Below, one piece after another: positions 40,394-52,442 of a stretch of 64,000 bases of DNA. Where the stretch lies: assembly GCF_963678635.1 (NCBI RefSeq), contig NC_087062.1, positions 20,631,789 through 20,695,788 on the forward strand. Direction: 5' to 3'. The number at the start of each line of letters is the position of its first letter. The stretch's first letter is position 1. The notes under the pieces are model-generated. The model did no database searches. It had not been told where the DNA came from and saw nothing but the letters and a program-made list of their open reading frames with translations. Position numbers and translations under genes: made by a program. The DNA comes from Symsagittifera roscoffensis (taxonomy: Eukaryota > Xenacoelomorpha > Acoela > Convolutidae).

Positions 40394-42393
40394 ATTAACT
40401 GAGATAGTGTTATTTGTATCACTCTCGCTGTCTGTTGGTTCACAATCAATGTGGTTTAATTGTAGTTCGGTACTTTCTCTGTTTTCAATACCAGAGGGAT
40501 TTGAAGTTGTTTCTTCAGTTGTTTGTACCTGATAATTTGTCGCTGATGTTTCGGTGTGTTACTTCTATATTTGTGTTGGGAATCAGGGTAACGATTGTTG
40601 TTTCGATAAGGGGATTGAGAATAATTTCTTCGATTGTTATAGTTGGGATTCCTATTTTGTGAGTTGTTTCGTGACCTATTATAGTAATTGTTATTGTTTC
40701 CTTGATAATTAGATCTGTTGTAGGAATTGTTTCTTGATCTATTGTTTTGGTAACGTTGGTTTCTGTTGTTTGAACAACTTCTATTTCTGTTATTTGAGTA
40801 GTTTCTATTTCTATTGTACGATGAATTACGTGATCTATCGTTTGAATAGTATCTATTTCTAGAATTTTATCGTGAATAGTTGTTTCTATAATGGTTATTT
40901 TGGCTATTTGATCGACTATATCTATTTTGTGAGAAATTTCGTGAATTTCTTTGTTCTGATGATCTACCTTTATAACTAGAGTTATAAGGTGATCGGTTTC
41001 TTGAGTATTTTGAGTTATTTGGGAGTGGTTTACCAGAGCTGTTGTTACTATGTACATTTTTGTTTGGTAAATTTTGGTCCTTTTTCATGTATTGATAGAA
41101 TGATTTATTCGGTTCTTTGTACTTTTGTGGTTTATTTTGGTTATCTTGTTGTTTTTGTCTACATTCTGCTATGGTGTGTCCGTATTTTCGACAATTACAC
41201 CATTTCTTGAAAGATGGTTTATCTTTGAAATTGGGATTTTTCTCATATATGTTCAAAATATCAGTGATTTTTTCAGTTAGGTCTAAAACTGAATCGTGTA
41301 TGTTGTTTATTTGTGTGGTATTTGTTTCGATTCTCTTAACGTATTGTAGCTTAAGATCTTCTGTTTCTTCAAGTTACATTGTGATTTCTGCTTGTTTTAA
41401 TTTGTCAACTAGTTTTCTGAAATCTAAATCTGGTTCTCGAATTGATGAGGGATGTGATGCTCTCTTTTTTATAGCAATTTTTCTTAATTGGGGTGTTAGT
41501 CATCATTAAAATTTCTGTCATTTTCGTGTTTTTATAATCATGAGTGTTAAGTGAATATGCTTTTCCAACTAGTGTTTCGATTCTAACTGCCAATTGTTTT
41601 ATTGTTTCGTTTGGTAGTCTGCGAATTTCATTGCATAAAACTCTTTGGTGTTGTTCATTTCTTTCAGAATCAAACCTTTTTGAAAATTCTAGTGTAAATC
41701 TTCTCCAATTTGTTTTATATCTATTGGTTAAACTGAAAACCATTTCTGAGCTGCACCAGCAAGTGTTGTTTGGATTAATGCTGTGCGTCTATGTATCCAA
41801 TTTTGATGGAGTGGTGTAGTAATTAGTTCAGGTCCGATATTTAAAATTAAATTTGCTGTGACTGCATTTAAATAGTCTTCTACAGAATATTCAGGGTCTG
41901 TGCCTGTGAATACCATTAGTGGTTCATTTGATGTTATTGATGATCCACCCATGAGGTATGTATTCATAGTCATTTGTAGTGATTCTGCGGCATTTGGCAT
42001 TTGTGAAAAATTTGTCAGTTGGTTTTTTGTTATCTCATGTTGTTGCAAATAATATGGTAGTGGTATTTCGTTTTGCATTTTCGTTGGTTGATAATACTCA
42101 GTATTTGCTGGATTTTGTGAATAAAAATTATTATTTTGAGGTTCGTAATTTGATCTAGGTTGTCGCATATGTTGTTCTCGTGTATATGGTTCAAAAACAT
42201 CTGGTTGATTTACGTGATAAGACTGGAGTCTTTGGTTTTGAAAATTTTGTTGATGGTTTTGGGCATGAAAATCGTCATCATCTGATGAATGATAATTAGG
42301 TGTATAGTAAGGTGTTTTTTGTTTATGTTGGTATGGTTTTTTACTGTTTTTATTCAGTTGAAAAAATGGATAGTTTTCACTTGGGTCTGTTGG
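40388..42393 (-). pseudogene. Gag unit B (protease-proximal copy)
   Basis: Second copy of a 2.0-kb gag segment. The capsid part has MVFTGTDPEYSVEDYLNAVTAN, WIHRRTALIQTTLAGAAQKWF and RRFTLEFSKRFDSERNEQ..VLCNEIRRLPNETIKQLAVRIE (41,728-42,168 and 41,405-41,743), the retrotransposon-gag pattern. The nucleocapsid follows at 40,867-41,256 with KKWCNCRKYGHTIAEC; one residue is missing between the first two cysteines compared with unit A, so the zinc knuckle is altered to CX1C. An Asn/Arg/Tyr/Ser-rich tail is next. Frame changes lie between the parts. Confidence 0.85.
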
Positions 42394-44381
42394 ATCATAT
42401 TAACTGAGATAGTGTTATTTGTATCACTCTCGCTGTCTGTTGGTTTACAATTAATGTGGTTTAATTGTAGTTCGGTACTTTCTGTGTTGTCAATACCAGG
42501 GGGATCTGAAGTTGTTTCTTCAGTTGTTTGTACCTGATTAATTTGTCGCTGATGTTTCGGTGTGTTATTTCTATATTTGTGTTGGGAATCAGATTGTTGT
42601 TTCGATAAGGGGATTGAGAATAATTTCTTCGATTGTTATAGTTGGGATTCCTATTTTGTGAGTTGTTTCGTGACCTATTATAGTAACTGTTATTGTTTCC
42701 TTGATAGTTAGATCTGTTGTAGGAATTGTTTCTTGATCTATTGTTTTGGTAACGTTGGTTTCTGTTGTTTGAATAACTTCTATTTCTGTTATTTGGGTAG
42801 TTTCTTTTTCTATTGTACGATGAGTTACGTGATCTATCGTTTGAATATTATCTATTTCTAGAAGTTTATCGTGAATAGTTGTTTCTATATTGGTTATTTT
42901 GGCTATTTGATCGACTATATCTATTTTGTGAGAAATTTCGTGAATTTCTTTGTTCTGGTGATCTACCTTTATAACCAGAGTTATAAGGTGATCGGTTTCT
43001 TGAGTAGTTTGAGTTATTTGGGAATGGTTTACCAGAATTGTTGTTACTATGTACTTTTTTGTTTGGTAAATTTTGATCCTTTTTCATGTATTGATAGAAT
43101 GATTTATTCGGTTCTTTGTACTTTTGTGGTTTATTTTGGTTATCTTGTTGTTTTTGTCTACATTCGGCTATGCTGTGTCCGTATTTTCGACAATAATGAC
43201 ACCATTTCTTGAAAGATGGTTTACCTTTGAAATTGGGATTTTTCTCATATATGTTCAAAATATCAGTGATTTTTTCAGTTAGGTCTACATCTGAATCGTG
43301 TATGTTGTTTATTTGTGTGGTATTTGTTTCGATTCAATTAACGTATTGTAGTTTAAGATTTTCTGTTTCTTCAAGTTTCAATGTGATTTCTGCTTGTTCT
43401 AATTTGTCAACTAGTTTTCTGAAATGTAAATCTGGTTCTCGAATTGATGAGGGATGTGATGCTCTCTTTTTTAGCTATTTTTCTTAATTGGAGTGTTAGA
43501 GACATCAGTAAAATTTCTGTCATTTTCGTGTTTTTATAATCATGAGTGTTAAGTGAATATGCTTTTCCAGCTAGTGTTTCGATTCTAACTGCCAATTGTT
43601 TAATTGTTTCATTTGGTAGTCTGCGAATTTCATTGCATAAAACTCTTTGGTGTTGTTAATTTCTTTCAGAATCAAACGTTTTTGAAAATTCTTGTGTAAT
43701 TCTTTTCCAATTTGTTTTTATATCTATTGGTAAAACTGAAAACCATCAAGTGTTGTTTGGATAAACGCTGTGCGTCTATGTATTCAATTTTGATGGAGTG
43801 GTGTATTAACTGGTTCAGGTCCGATATTTAAAATTAAATTTGCTGTGACTGCATTTAAATAGTCTTCTACAGAATATTCAGGGTCTGTGCCTGTGAATAC
43901 CATTAGTGGTTTATTTGATGTTATTGATGATCCACCCATGAGGTGTGGTTACATAGTCATTTGTAGTGATTCTGCGGCATTTGGCATTTGTAAAAAATTT
44001 GTCAGTTGGTTTTTTCGTTATCTCATGTTGTTGCACATAATATGGTAGTGGTATTTCGTTTTGCATTTGCGTTGGTTAATAATAATCAGTATTTGCTGGA
44101 TTTTGTGAATAAAAATTATTATTTTGAGGTTCGTAATTTGATCTAGGTTGTCGCATATGTTGTTCTCGTGTATATGGTTCAAAAACATCTGGTTGATTTA
44201 CGTGATAAGACTGGAACCTTTGGTTTTGAAAATTTTGTTGATGGTTTTGGTCATGAAAATCGTCATCATCTGATGAATGTTAATTAGGTGTTTAGTAAGG
44301 TGTTTTTTGTTTATATTGAAATGGTTTTTTACTGTTTTTATTCAGTTGAAAAAATTGATAGTTTTCACTTGGGTCTGTTGG
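42393..44381 (-). pseudogene. Gag unit A (5' copy) with intact zinc knuckle
   Basis: First copy of the same segment in transcription order. The nucleocapsid at 42,866-43,258 has KKWCHYCRKYGHSIAEC, a regular CX2CX4HX4C zinc knuckle for RNA binding. The capsid part is more damaged than in unit B (a short deletion near 43,745 and stops around 43,640-43,800). The unit junction with B at 42,393 lies where the gag end is followed directly by a gag start instead of protease. Confidence 0.85.
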
Positions 44382-44660
44382 AATACGTGGGTTATCATTG
44401 AAATTTACGAAATTTGATGTGTGTTGTTGGGGATTTTGTCGTTGTGAAAATGAACGATTATGCTGATTTGTTCGAGGAGGTTCAGATGTTTGCGATCTAT
44501 TTACATAGTTATAATTGTGTTCTGTAAGATTACTTCTGGTGAATATTCTTTGTTTTTGTGGTGGTTTCGTCATTGGTCTAAATGTTTGGTAATCCATATG
44601 TGAATATTTTGGAGCAACCGAGGGTTTAACTGTAGATTGCAATGTTACTTGGGGTAACAT
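44292..44660 (-). CDS. Gag N-terminal polar region
   Basis: 122 codons rich in Gln, Asn, Pro, Ser and Arg, leading into gag unit A (the end of the frame overlaps the unit). There is no motif; it is a disordered leader typical of such gag proteins. The reading is open further upstream, with interruptions, to about 45,290. Confidence 0.5.
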   Translation of the reverse strand: MLPQVTLQSTVKPSVAPKYSHMDYQTFRPMTKPPQKQRIFTRSNLTEHNYNYVNRSQTSEPPRTNQHNRSFSQRQNPQQHTSNFVNFNDNPRIPTDPSENYQFFQLNKNSKKPFQYKQKTPY

Positions 44661-45513
44661 TGAAGTCTTTGATTTTGGCGTCGTAAGGTTTGGATGTATT
44701 GGTGAAATACTTTGTTGTGTGGTTGTTACAATTGTTTCAACTTTTTCTTCATTTATAAAATGTGATGGTGTTTGAATATCTTGTTGTGTAAGATTTCTAG
44801 TTCCATTTAAGTTTTCTTGTTGTACAAGAGTTGAATTTAAACTATTATTTTGTCTTCTATCAGGTGAATTATAGTTTAAAGGTGTTGCATCTATTGTTAG
44901 TGGAATTATTTTTATATAATCTTTGTGAATAGTTATTGTACTGATTGCTTGACTTGAGATGTCTATTGGAATGTTCAGAAATAATGGATGAGACCATTCA
45001 GGGTCCCAAACGTAATCTGATTGTTCGGCAATGACAGTGTCATCATTTATACTTTGGGGTCTAAAATTTTTTCTTGCTTGTGCAATGGAATCTATTTTGT
45101 GGGTAAAATAGTCAATTATAAACCATGCTAAGATTTTTTGTAAATCGTGTTTAACATTTGGTGAAATTTTGTTATTTGAAAAATTTTCACTGATTGTGTT
45201 TAAAAATGCTGAGAATGCGGCAATTTCATTTCTTACATTTGTGTGTCTTGATGTTTGAACCGGTGATGTGCTTTCGGTTTCTGTTCTTTTCTACTATAGA
45301 TAAATAATTATATATTATTGCAAAAACATCGTTAGTGAAAATTGAATTCGCTCTCTGTGAATTTTGATGTTGTATGTTTTTAATTTATTCTGTGATTAAT
45401 TTTGAAAATTCTATATCGACATCATCTGTTTGGATAACATATTTGCCATGAAAAATACTTGTTGTACTGAGTTCTTTGGTGTAAATTCCATATTGTTGTG
45501 TTAAGTTACATAT
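44661..45513 (-). pseudogene. Decayed upstream gag or 5' ORF sequence
   Basis: Minus-strand stretches such as ARKNFRPQSINDDTVIAEQSDYVWDPEWSHP near 45,000 are readable in one frame with stops between them. I infer continuity with the gag leader. No family motif. Confidence 0.4.
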
Positions 45514-45717
45514 TCATTTTATGTAATGATCGACAATTTGTCTTTTTATTTTTATTTCTGGGAATTCTGCTTTACATGGGCTAATTCCTTGTTCAAATAT
45601 ATTTGCGATTAGGTTTTGACAAATGTGTGTTTGTCCTCTGTCTTCAGTGAGTGAAATGATGATAAATGGGAAAACAGAGTCTTCGTCTGGACTTTCGTCA
45701 CTTGGGCTTTGACTCAT
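45514..45717 (-). CDS. Small 5' ORF of the gypsy element, unknown
   Basis: 67 residues from an ATG, starting with the acidic run SQSPSDESPDEDSVFPF and ending in a stop; the position suggests the original start of the gag frame. Not recognised. Confidence 0.4.
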   Translation of the reverse strand: MSQSPSDESPDEDSVFPFIIISLTEDRGQTHICQNLIANIFEQGISPCKAEFPEIKIKRQIVDHYIK

Positions 45718-45813
45718 TTTTTCGTTTTATGACTGTCAGTGCGTAATGTTCAATGTGTCTGATTGGTTGGTTCCAACTGTATAAACGTACTGGTTTACTT
45801 TTGTATATCTTTT

Positions 45814-46155
45814 TTATTCTTCTTTTCCTTGTTTTGATGACTGTGATGTAGCTTCTGAATCGGAAAAGTATAATTGATCGTGAACTGGGTGGTTTTTATT
45901 TACTGTATCTTTTAGTTTGTAGAGTGCATCTAAATCGCTGACTTCTGATTCAGAGACTGCGTTTCTACGCTTTGAAAATCTTTTGCGTGTAATTTTTCTT
46001 TGCTTGAAATTTTTCTTTTTTTTTGTTTGACGTTTTGTGCGAATATATCCGATTGTTTGTTTATGCGGTGTAATTACAAGACCGTATCTTTCGTTATTTA
46101 TTTTACAATTGTGTAGTACGATTGTTTGTTTATTTCCCAAATTTTTCAGTGACAT
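45814..46155 (-). CDS. Small basic ORF near the element's 5' end, unknown
   Basis: 113 residues. A strongly basic stretch (RTKRQTKKKKNFKQRKITRK) is followed by an acidic Ser-rich tail. It could be a nuclear-localised accessory protein or chance coding in leader sequence. It lies 96 bases upstream of the next ORF on the same strand. Confidence 0.3.
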   Translation of the reverse strand: MSLKNLGNKQTIVLHNCKINNERYGLVITPHKQTIGYIRTKRQTKKKKNFKQRKITRKRFSKRRNAVSESEVSDLDALYKLKDTVNKNHPVHDQLYFSDSEATSQSSKQGKEE

Positions 46156-48171
46156 AAGGTTTAGGATGAAGGGTGCAAGGTTGTTATTAGTGATTTTAAA
46201 ATCCTACACTGTTAGTCCTTCCGATTTTTTGGTTAGCCTAACTTGGGTCTTTTGTGTAGGGTTGAAAAGAAAAGTATATAACGGTTCCGAAGAATGATTT
46301 TTACATTCTCGTGACTATTCTAAGTTGAGGTGTTAACTTACTTAATCTTACTTAGGGGTAGTGATTGTGTTCAAGGGCTGTAGAATAGTAAATCGATCCA
46401 CAAGGTTCAGGTATAATTAGAACACAGGTAGTTCGTTAGATACTATTTTAATACTTACTAAGATTTCAGGTTTAACCTGGGTCAGGTAAGAGGGGGGATT
46501 AAGTGACGGATGAATAACCGAAGTTCTTCACTGTTTAGCTTAATTTGAATGGTTAGTATAATTGAAAAATTTCTATTAGTCCTGGGTCTTTAAAAAGGGT
46601 TGGGTTGTGAATCGATGTTTGAGGTCGTTAGACACTTTATTATTGGGTGGGGAGAACAAAATTGTTCTTTTTGATCCAAGGATAGGTCTTTATGATCAGT
46701 ATATAATGTTTAATGATATAAAATGGATTTAATTTAATTTTTAATGGAGATCCAAGGAAAGCCTTGATGATCTTGTTTAAGATTGAATAAGTTGAGATGA
46801 GAGAAAGATAAAAATTTGGATAAAGTTTTAAAGATAATTTAATTTATTTGATAAAAATTTTAGGTTTGATGATATTAGTGGTTTAAATGATTGCTATTAT
46901 GTTTAGGTGATGAAGCTGGGGATGCCAGGATGATTTGTATATACTAATAATTAATGATCATGTGAACTAATTTTCATTTTTTCTTTTAATAAATAAATTT
47001 TTCAGATATCTTTTTGAATCTTTCTGCAGATTTAGAGGGAACGATTTGAGATGTTTTTATAAATCGTTATTGTACAATTGTAAATAGGATTTAGCGCCTG
47101 TAGTAATCATTGAAGATTTTTCTTCAAGGTTTCTATGTTTGCAAATGAAAATCTAAACTAAATTCTTTGTTAATAAAATCCTAAATATAAAAGTTTGGTC
47201 TGGCTTTTGCCGTACGACCATGACACTTAATGGTAAGTTCCTTCGTAGTCGTAGATCGTCTCTTGTCCGAGGTCTTCTTCCAATGCCTGCTAGTTCTATA
47301 ATTTTGCGGAATAGCGGTTCTGATCTATTGAGTCGTAGAGACATTTCAATTAGATTATTATCATGCATTTTTTTTGATAATATTTTTCTCTAATTCTAAT
47401 CTATCTGTTAGTTCTAAATTAATTTGTTTTTAAGGTCTTGTTCGAGACTTATGGTCGCACCAGATGAGTAAAGTTCGAGGTGTAACTCATAGAGTAATTT
47501 CGGATAGGGTACACCGTCTGCTCGTCACGCTATCTTATTTTCGGCCGGATAGATTCGTGCAACTTCTTAGTCTAATACCGATCCTAATCTTACTCATATA
47601 TCTACTAGTCTCAGGGTGTTTAACTAGTCTCTGCTAGGCTCAATAGATCTAGAGTATACTGGCTTATTGCGATTGCTCAAGTTCTCTTGGAAAGGTAACT
47701 AATTTCTAAGTTAAATTCAAATCTCTCTGGTCCTGAAATTACAAGTAGTTTCAGCACTTACAAATAAGTGGGTTGTTAGTTAGATGGATCGTGATTGGTT
47801 AATATTCATTTTTTTATAGAGATAAAATATCCAATTTACAACCAAATAATAAATATAGTTTGTATCTGGTTCCATTTTGTTGCTCATTGAATTACATTTT
47901 AGATTTTTTTGGTGGTTACTGTAGCTTTTTACAGAGGTCGACAAATCAAGTGTCTTAACTCTTGATGGCTTGTTAATAATTTTTTTTCTTCTTGGGTTGT
48001 GACTTTTACAATCGTTTTTTTTTTGTATCGTAAACCAGTAGTACAAAGTGATACTCATATGTTAGCTCCAATGTGATTTTCTATGGCCTTCGCTTCATTT
48101 TTTACTTCTTACGTTTCGAATAGTTTTTATTCAAAAAATTGATATGAAATCACTAATAACGTTTTCTTGCT
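46156..48171. other. Gene-free DNA, possible 5' LTR of the gypsy element
   Basis: About 2 kb without supported coding. The part up to about 47,700 is less T-rich than its surroundings and may be LTR plus leader of the minus-strand element, but no second LTR is available for comparison and no primer-binding site could be fixed. A 71-codon minus frame at 47,153-47,368 is unrecognised and not called. Confidence 0.4.
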
Positions 48172-48558
48172 AAGAGTAATGATCATAGTGAGTACTCTTT
48201 TATAGGGCTTACTGATTTTTTTTTTGTTTTTTTTCTAAGGAAAATGTCTTGAAATTTGTAAGCAAAAGTGTAAAGGTCAAGAAAAACGTGATCGACTTCT
48301 AGCTTCGTAAGTGGAATTTAATGATAACATTTCACAGTGAAATAAAAGTTTTACCTATTGATCCAGTTTTCTCAAATTGGGTTAATTTTCACAAAAAAGT
48401 GTCCATCATAAATATTTCCACAAATTCAAAAAGCGTGTGGCAATTTATTTTTTTCGAAATTCAAAAGTTGAAAGTTTGTGAAAAAAAAACAAGTCAGTTT
48501 TGTTTCAGTTTCCTTGCGTTCATTACTCTTTTCCAACTGTCAGTTGGCTATGTTTAGG
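48172..48558 (+). repeat. Dispersed repeat, copy 2 of 3
   Basis: Same landmarks and orientation as 16,508 and 63,340. Start AAGAGTAATGATCATAGTGA, middle GTGATCGACTTCTAGCTTCG and CCTATTGATCCAGTTTTCT, end in the 15-base palindrome CCAACTGTCAGTTGG. It is shorter than copy 1 and closest to copy 3. Confidence 0.85.
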
Positions 48559-50694
48559 TTTATCTTGTTTTCATTCTGTTTTTAAGGCGCGCTTTAAATG
48601 CCAAGATTTTAGTACTTTTTGAAAATAGATGCTTGTTATTTTTAATCAAAATTTAGTTTAAATTTGGCTCCTCAAATTTTGCGATTTGATTGCTCGATTA
48701 GTTTTAATTATGAAGCAGTATCTGATTTCATAACCTAAAAGAGAAATAGTTTGGAAGCATGTTTTACTTGGATCGCGTAACACGCGAAATCACTTTTCTA
48801 AATATGTATGATTTTTACTCCAAGTTAAGCAATTAGCGAACTTGCTGCGGGCAGACACGTGGTTCCTAGCAATTAAATAGTTTTATTCATACAAAAAATT
48901 CCAACCATGCGCAACTTCAAAGCTTTTTTTTTATGCTGCAAATGTTTATTTGCGGATTCCGCGGTAGTTTGTTAATTAGATACCTACTAAAGTTTGGAAC
49001 TGTTTTTAAGACCTGTTTCTGAATTCCATCCAGGCATCCAGGGAACAGTTTGGCCTCGTAATGGTTTCTTTTGCGCGATTTTGATAAACATATGCTTTTT
49101 TGGCTCTGTTCAAGTTGAAACACTTCTCGTTGTAACAAGCAAGGGAGATAATCAATGCCTAATAGGTCTGTTGTTATGACAAAAAACTTAAGACGGCAAA
49201 AACAGAAAGCTCTCGGAGATTTTTGATTTGTTGACCGTTTTTTGGAACCTTTTTGACTTTATCGATGCCTATCCTGCCAGATCTGATATCAACCGTTTAA
49301 TTTAGACAACGTGTTGTTGAAATTCTAACTCTTTAATGAGCTACTTTCGAAAAAATAAATGGCCTTCAAAAAAGTTGAAACCGTTGATATGTAATTTGTA
49401 ATTTGATCGTTTTTGGATTTAATTTTTACTTTTCTCGAAAATTACTTTGCCAATTCTCAGGTTAAGTGTTCAATCGAGAAACCTGGTTTTGGGACTTTAT
49501 GTGCTTAAGCGGCAACGATCTAGGCGATCTAGGGCTTGTAGAAAAAAATTCTGGACTTCGGATACTGAAAGACCGTTTTTTTTTGGGAAATTTTTTAATT
49601 TTAAAAATTACGTCTATCGAAAGAACCGGCTGCGAGAATTTTTCCTGCACAAGTGGTTACTCCTTATTGGTTTTCCAAGAAATTTTTTTTGTCTTTGTTA
49701 ACACTCCAGTTTTTCAAAAATCGTAAATCTTTTTTACTATTTTAGTTGAGAAACAACTAACGTTTTGGGCAAAGTATAATTTTAGAAATTACGCATTTCA
49801 TCCCGCATCAGTAGAACGAATTCTAGAAATGTCAAACACGTATCTCAAGTTTTATCTGGGAACCTCTTATCTTTTATCGAGATATACCTGGTTGACCTAT
49901 TTTCGTATTTTTTCGATTTCTTGTGTTTGTTTACACAAGCGAAGTGTATTATTACGACATTTTTTTTCAACCTAAGTCAAATAAAAGTGCTCATTAGTGG
50001 CCTTTTTGGTATATTTAAATTTCATCATATTTGAGAGTCTTTAAGCATAGGTAATTCAATAGCATATAGTGCTGGTATTTTTTTCGGCTGAGTTAGATCC
50101 GGTTTGAAAACAACAGGTGCTATGAAAATGTATGGGGTTTGCGACCCTTTGAAAATTTTTTGAACTTTTCGCAAAAATTTCATTTGTTTTCAACAACTAC
50201 TGAACCAATTTTCAAAACAATGCTGTCATTGGAAAAACCGGCTGCTGTTCTATGTGCCTGCATAATTTGCAAGTCTCTTTTCAGTTAACAGGACCACTTT
50301 CGAAAATTTCAGTAGGGGAATTTTTTTACTTATTTGATTTTGAATTAGTTGTTCATTTTTCAAATAATATATGCATCAATCTGAAATGAACGTTTAAAAC
50401 AAAGAACTAATCGTTTGTATTTCTCCTTCTCAAGCGGCTATTCCCTAAATTAGGAAGAAAAAAGTTGGTCTGAATCAAGCCCATTTTTTGACATTTTGGT
50501 TAATTTTTAATTATTTTTGAATTTTCTTAAAAACTCCCAAATCGGAGAACAAGAGTTCAACCGGAAGAAAAAACGTGGTATGCGAATCTTCTCTGCGCAA
50601 GCGGCTTTGCTCTGCTTTTTGAAAAAATATGGCTTTAGCAAATGTACAGTTTTTGAAACTTTGCACGTTTTTTGGAAACTTCTTTTTTTCTTCA
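48559..50694. repeat. AT-rich DNA with old units of about 160 bp
   Basis: No genes. From about 49,150 rightwards, diverged units recur with a common layout: AAAACTAC, CCAATTCTCAGGTT, GTTCAATCGA, GGTTG..GAA, CTGCACAAG.GGCTA. The same layout occurs in the 33.0-33.8 and 36.2-37.1-kb arrays. Units are too diverged to delimit individually by eye. Confidence 0.5.
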
Positions 50695-51495
50695 AAAACT
50701 AACCTGCTGATTCTGAGGTTGATATTTAATTCAAACTAACATCGTCCTTAGAATCTTCCTGTGTTATCGGTTTTGCCTTGTTTGTTCTGTAGAAAAACAG
50801 ATATGGACATCGGAAAAATCCATTTTTTGAAGTTTTTACCGTTTTTTTTTAAATTTCATCACTGTTCTCGAAAGCTACTAGCTAAAGCCGATATTAAGGA
50901 TTCAATCTAAAAATCAGGGGGTGGAAATCTTCCCTGCACACGAGACTACTCGCATTCGAAAACTACCCAGCCAAATCTGAAATAAAGAATTCATTTGAAA
51001 GGTCGATAAGTAGTTTTTTTCATTGAAAATGCAGCTAATCTACTACTTAAGCAGAAAAATCACTAGGAATTTGCGTTGAGTCCATTTTTGAAACTTTCAA
51101 TACTACGCAATTAGGTATTAGTACAAAATATGATCAAAATTTTGAAACATGTGAATCTAGCATAATATGGGCAACTAATTTTTCTTCCAATTGTTCCCGG
51201 CGCGATTGCAACGAAGTGGAAATCCTAATCAACCGTTAGGAGATCCAAGTCCAGAACATTGCAATAGTTACAGGATTTTTGTTCGAATTTTTCCTGCATC
51301 GCATTGGCAATTTGATAGAAACTGCAGCTGCTTTATTGGTGGCTAGTGTTAGTAAAATTACAAGCGGTCATGAAGCAGATGTGAGAGCGTGTTACTCCCA
51401 AGGCTGGCAAAAAATTTTCTCAAGGTGATTTTCAACTTTTCCTTATGTAACTTTTTTTTGCCTGTTTAGAGATCTTTTTTGCATTTTCCTCGCTT
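50695..51495 (+). repeat. Direct duplication, copy 1 (about 0.8 kb)
   Basis: Begins AAAACTAACCTGCTGATTCT and ends TTGCATTTTCCTCGCTTGTTT; repeated at 51,551. It includes an open stretch of about 48 codons (51,281-51,424) ending in AAG|GTGATT, a donor-like boundary, conserved in both copies. Confidence 0.85.
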
Positions 51496-51550
51496 GTTTG
51501 CGAAGCGCAACTTCGCCTCTGTGTTTCACTTGCACTTCTTTTTTTCTCCC

Positions 51551-52442
51551 AAAACTAACCTGCTGATTCTCAGGTTGATAATTTATTCAAACTAACATTG
51601 TGCTTAGATTTTTTCTCTGTAATCTGTTGCGCCTTATTTGTTTTGTAGAAAAGCCGATATGGACATCGGAAAAATCCATTTTTTGAAGTTCTTACCGTTT
51701 TTTTTTCAAAGAAATTTCATCACTGTTCTCGAAAGCTACTATCTAAGGCCGATATTGAGGATTCAATCTAAAAATCAGGGTGTGGAACTCTTCCTTGCAT
51801 ACGAGACGATTCCCATGCTTTAGTACAGAAAGTTTTGTGAATTTAGGAAAAGTCAACTTTTTCAATTTTTGATTGTTTTTTGGAAACTTTTTTTTCGAAA
51901 ACTACCCAGCCAAATCTAAGATAAAGAGTTCACTTGAAAGATTGATTAGTAATGTTTTTCTTTAAATATGCAGCTAATATACTACTCAAGCAGAAAAATC
52001 ACTAGGGTTTTGCGTTGAGTCCATTTTCGATTGAAACTTTCAAAATTACGCGTTTCGGTATCAGTATAAAATATGATCAAAATATTAAAACATGTGAATC
52101 TAGCATAAGCTGGGCAACTAGTTTTTCTTCCAATTGTCCATGGCGCGATTGCGAGGAAGTGGAAATCCTAATCAACCGGTAGGGATCCAAATCCAGAATA
52201 TTAAAATAGTTACCGTTTTTTTGGTCGAGTTTTTCCTGCATCGCATTGGCAATTTGATAGAAACTGCAGCTTCTTTATTGGTGGCTAGCGTTATCAAAAT
52301 TAGCGGCGGTCATGAAGCAGATATGAGAACGCGTTACTCCCAAGCCTTGCAGAAAAGTTTCTCAAGGTGTCTTTTTAACCTTTTCCTTATTTCACTTTTT
52401 TTTCCTGTTTTGAGATCTTTTTTGCATTTTCCTTGCTTGTTT
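51551..52442 (+). repeat. Direct duplication, copy 2 (about 0.9 kb)
   Basis: Second copy, with a few indels. The shared open stretch (about 52,224-52,366) reads HRIGNLIETAASLLVASV and then a His-Glu-Ala-Asp-containing segment, ending AAG|GTGTCT. It may be a duplicated remnant exon; I do not recognise the protein. Confidence 0.85.

Larger units (their letters stand above)
38008..46155 (-). mobile_element. Ty3/gypsy-like retroelement with duplicated gag, 3' truncated
   Basis: Minus-strand order: two basic or acidic 5' frames, a gag N-terminal region, gag unit A, gag unit B, protease, RT and the beginning of RNase H. The element stops abruptly at 38,008 inside RNase H, at the edge of the 3.1-kb duplicated segment; integrase and the 3' LTR are absent. 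There are many stops and frame changes. Without a 3' LTR the 5' LTR cannot be delimited; it should lie to the right, between about 46,160 and 47,700. Confidence 0.85.

Noticed and set aside
40515-41057. 180-codon minus-strand frame rich in Ile, Thr, Glu and His
   Set aside because: It is an out-of-frame reading of the Asn/Arg/Tyr-rich gag tail, whose own frame contains the zinc knuckle; no independent motif.
47153-47368. 71-codon minus-strand gene
   Set aside because: No recognisable domain, and it lies in probable leader or LTR sequence of the gypsy element.
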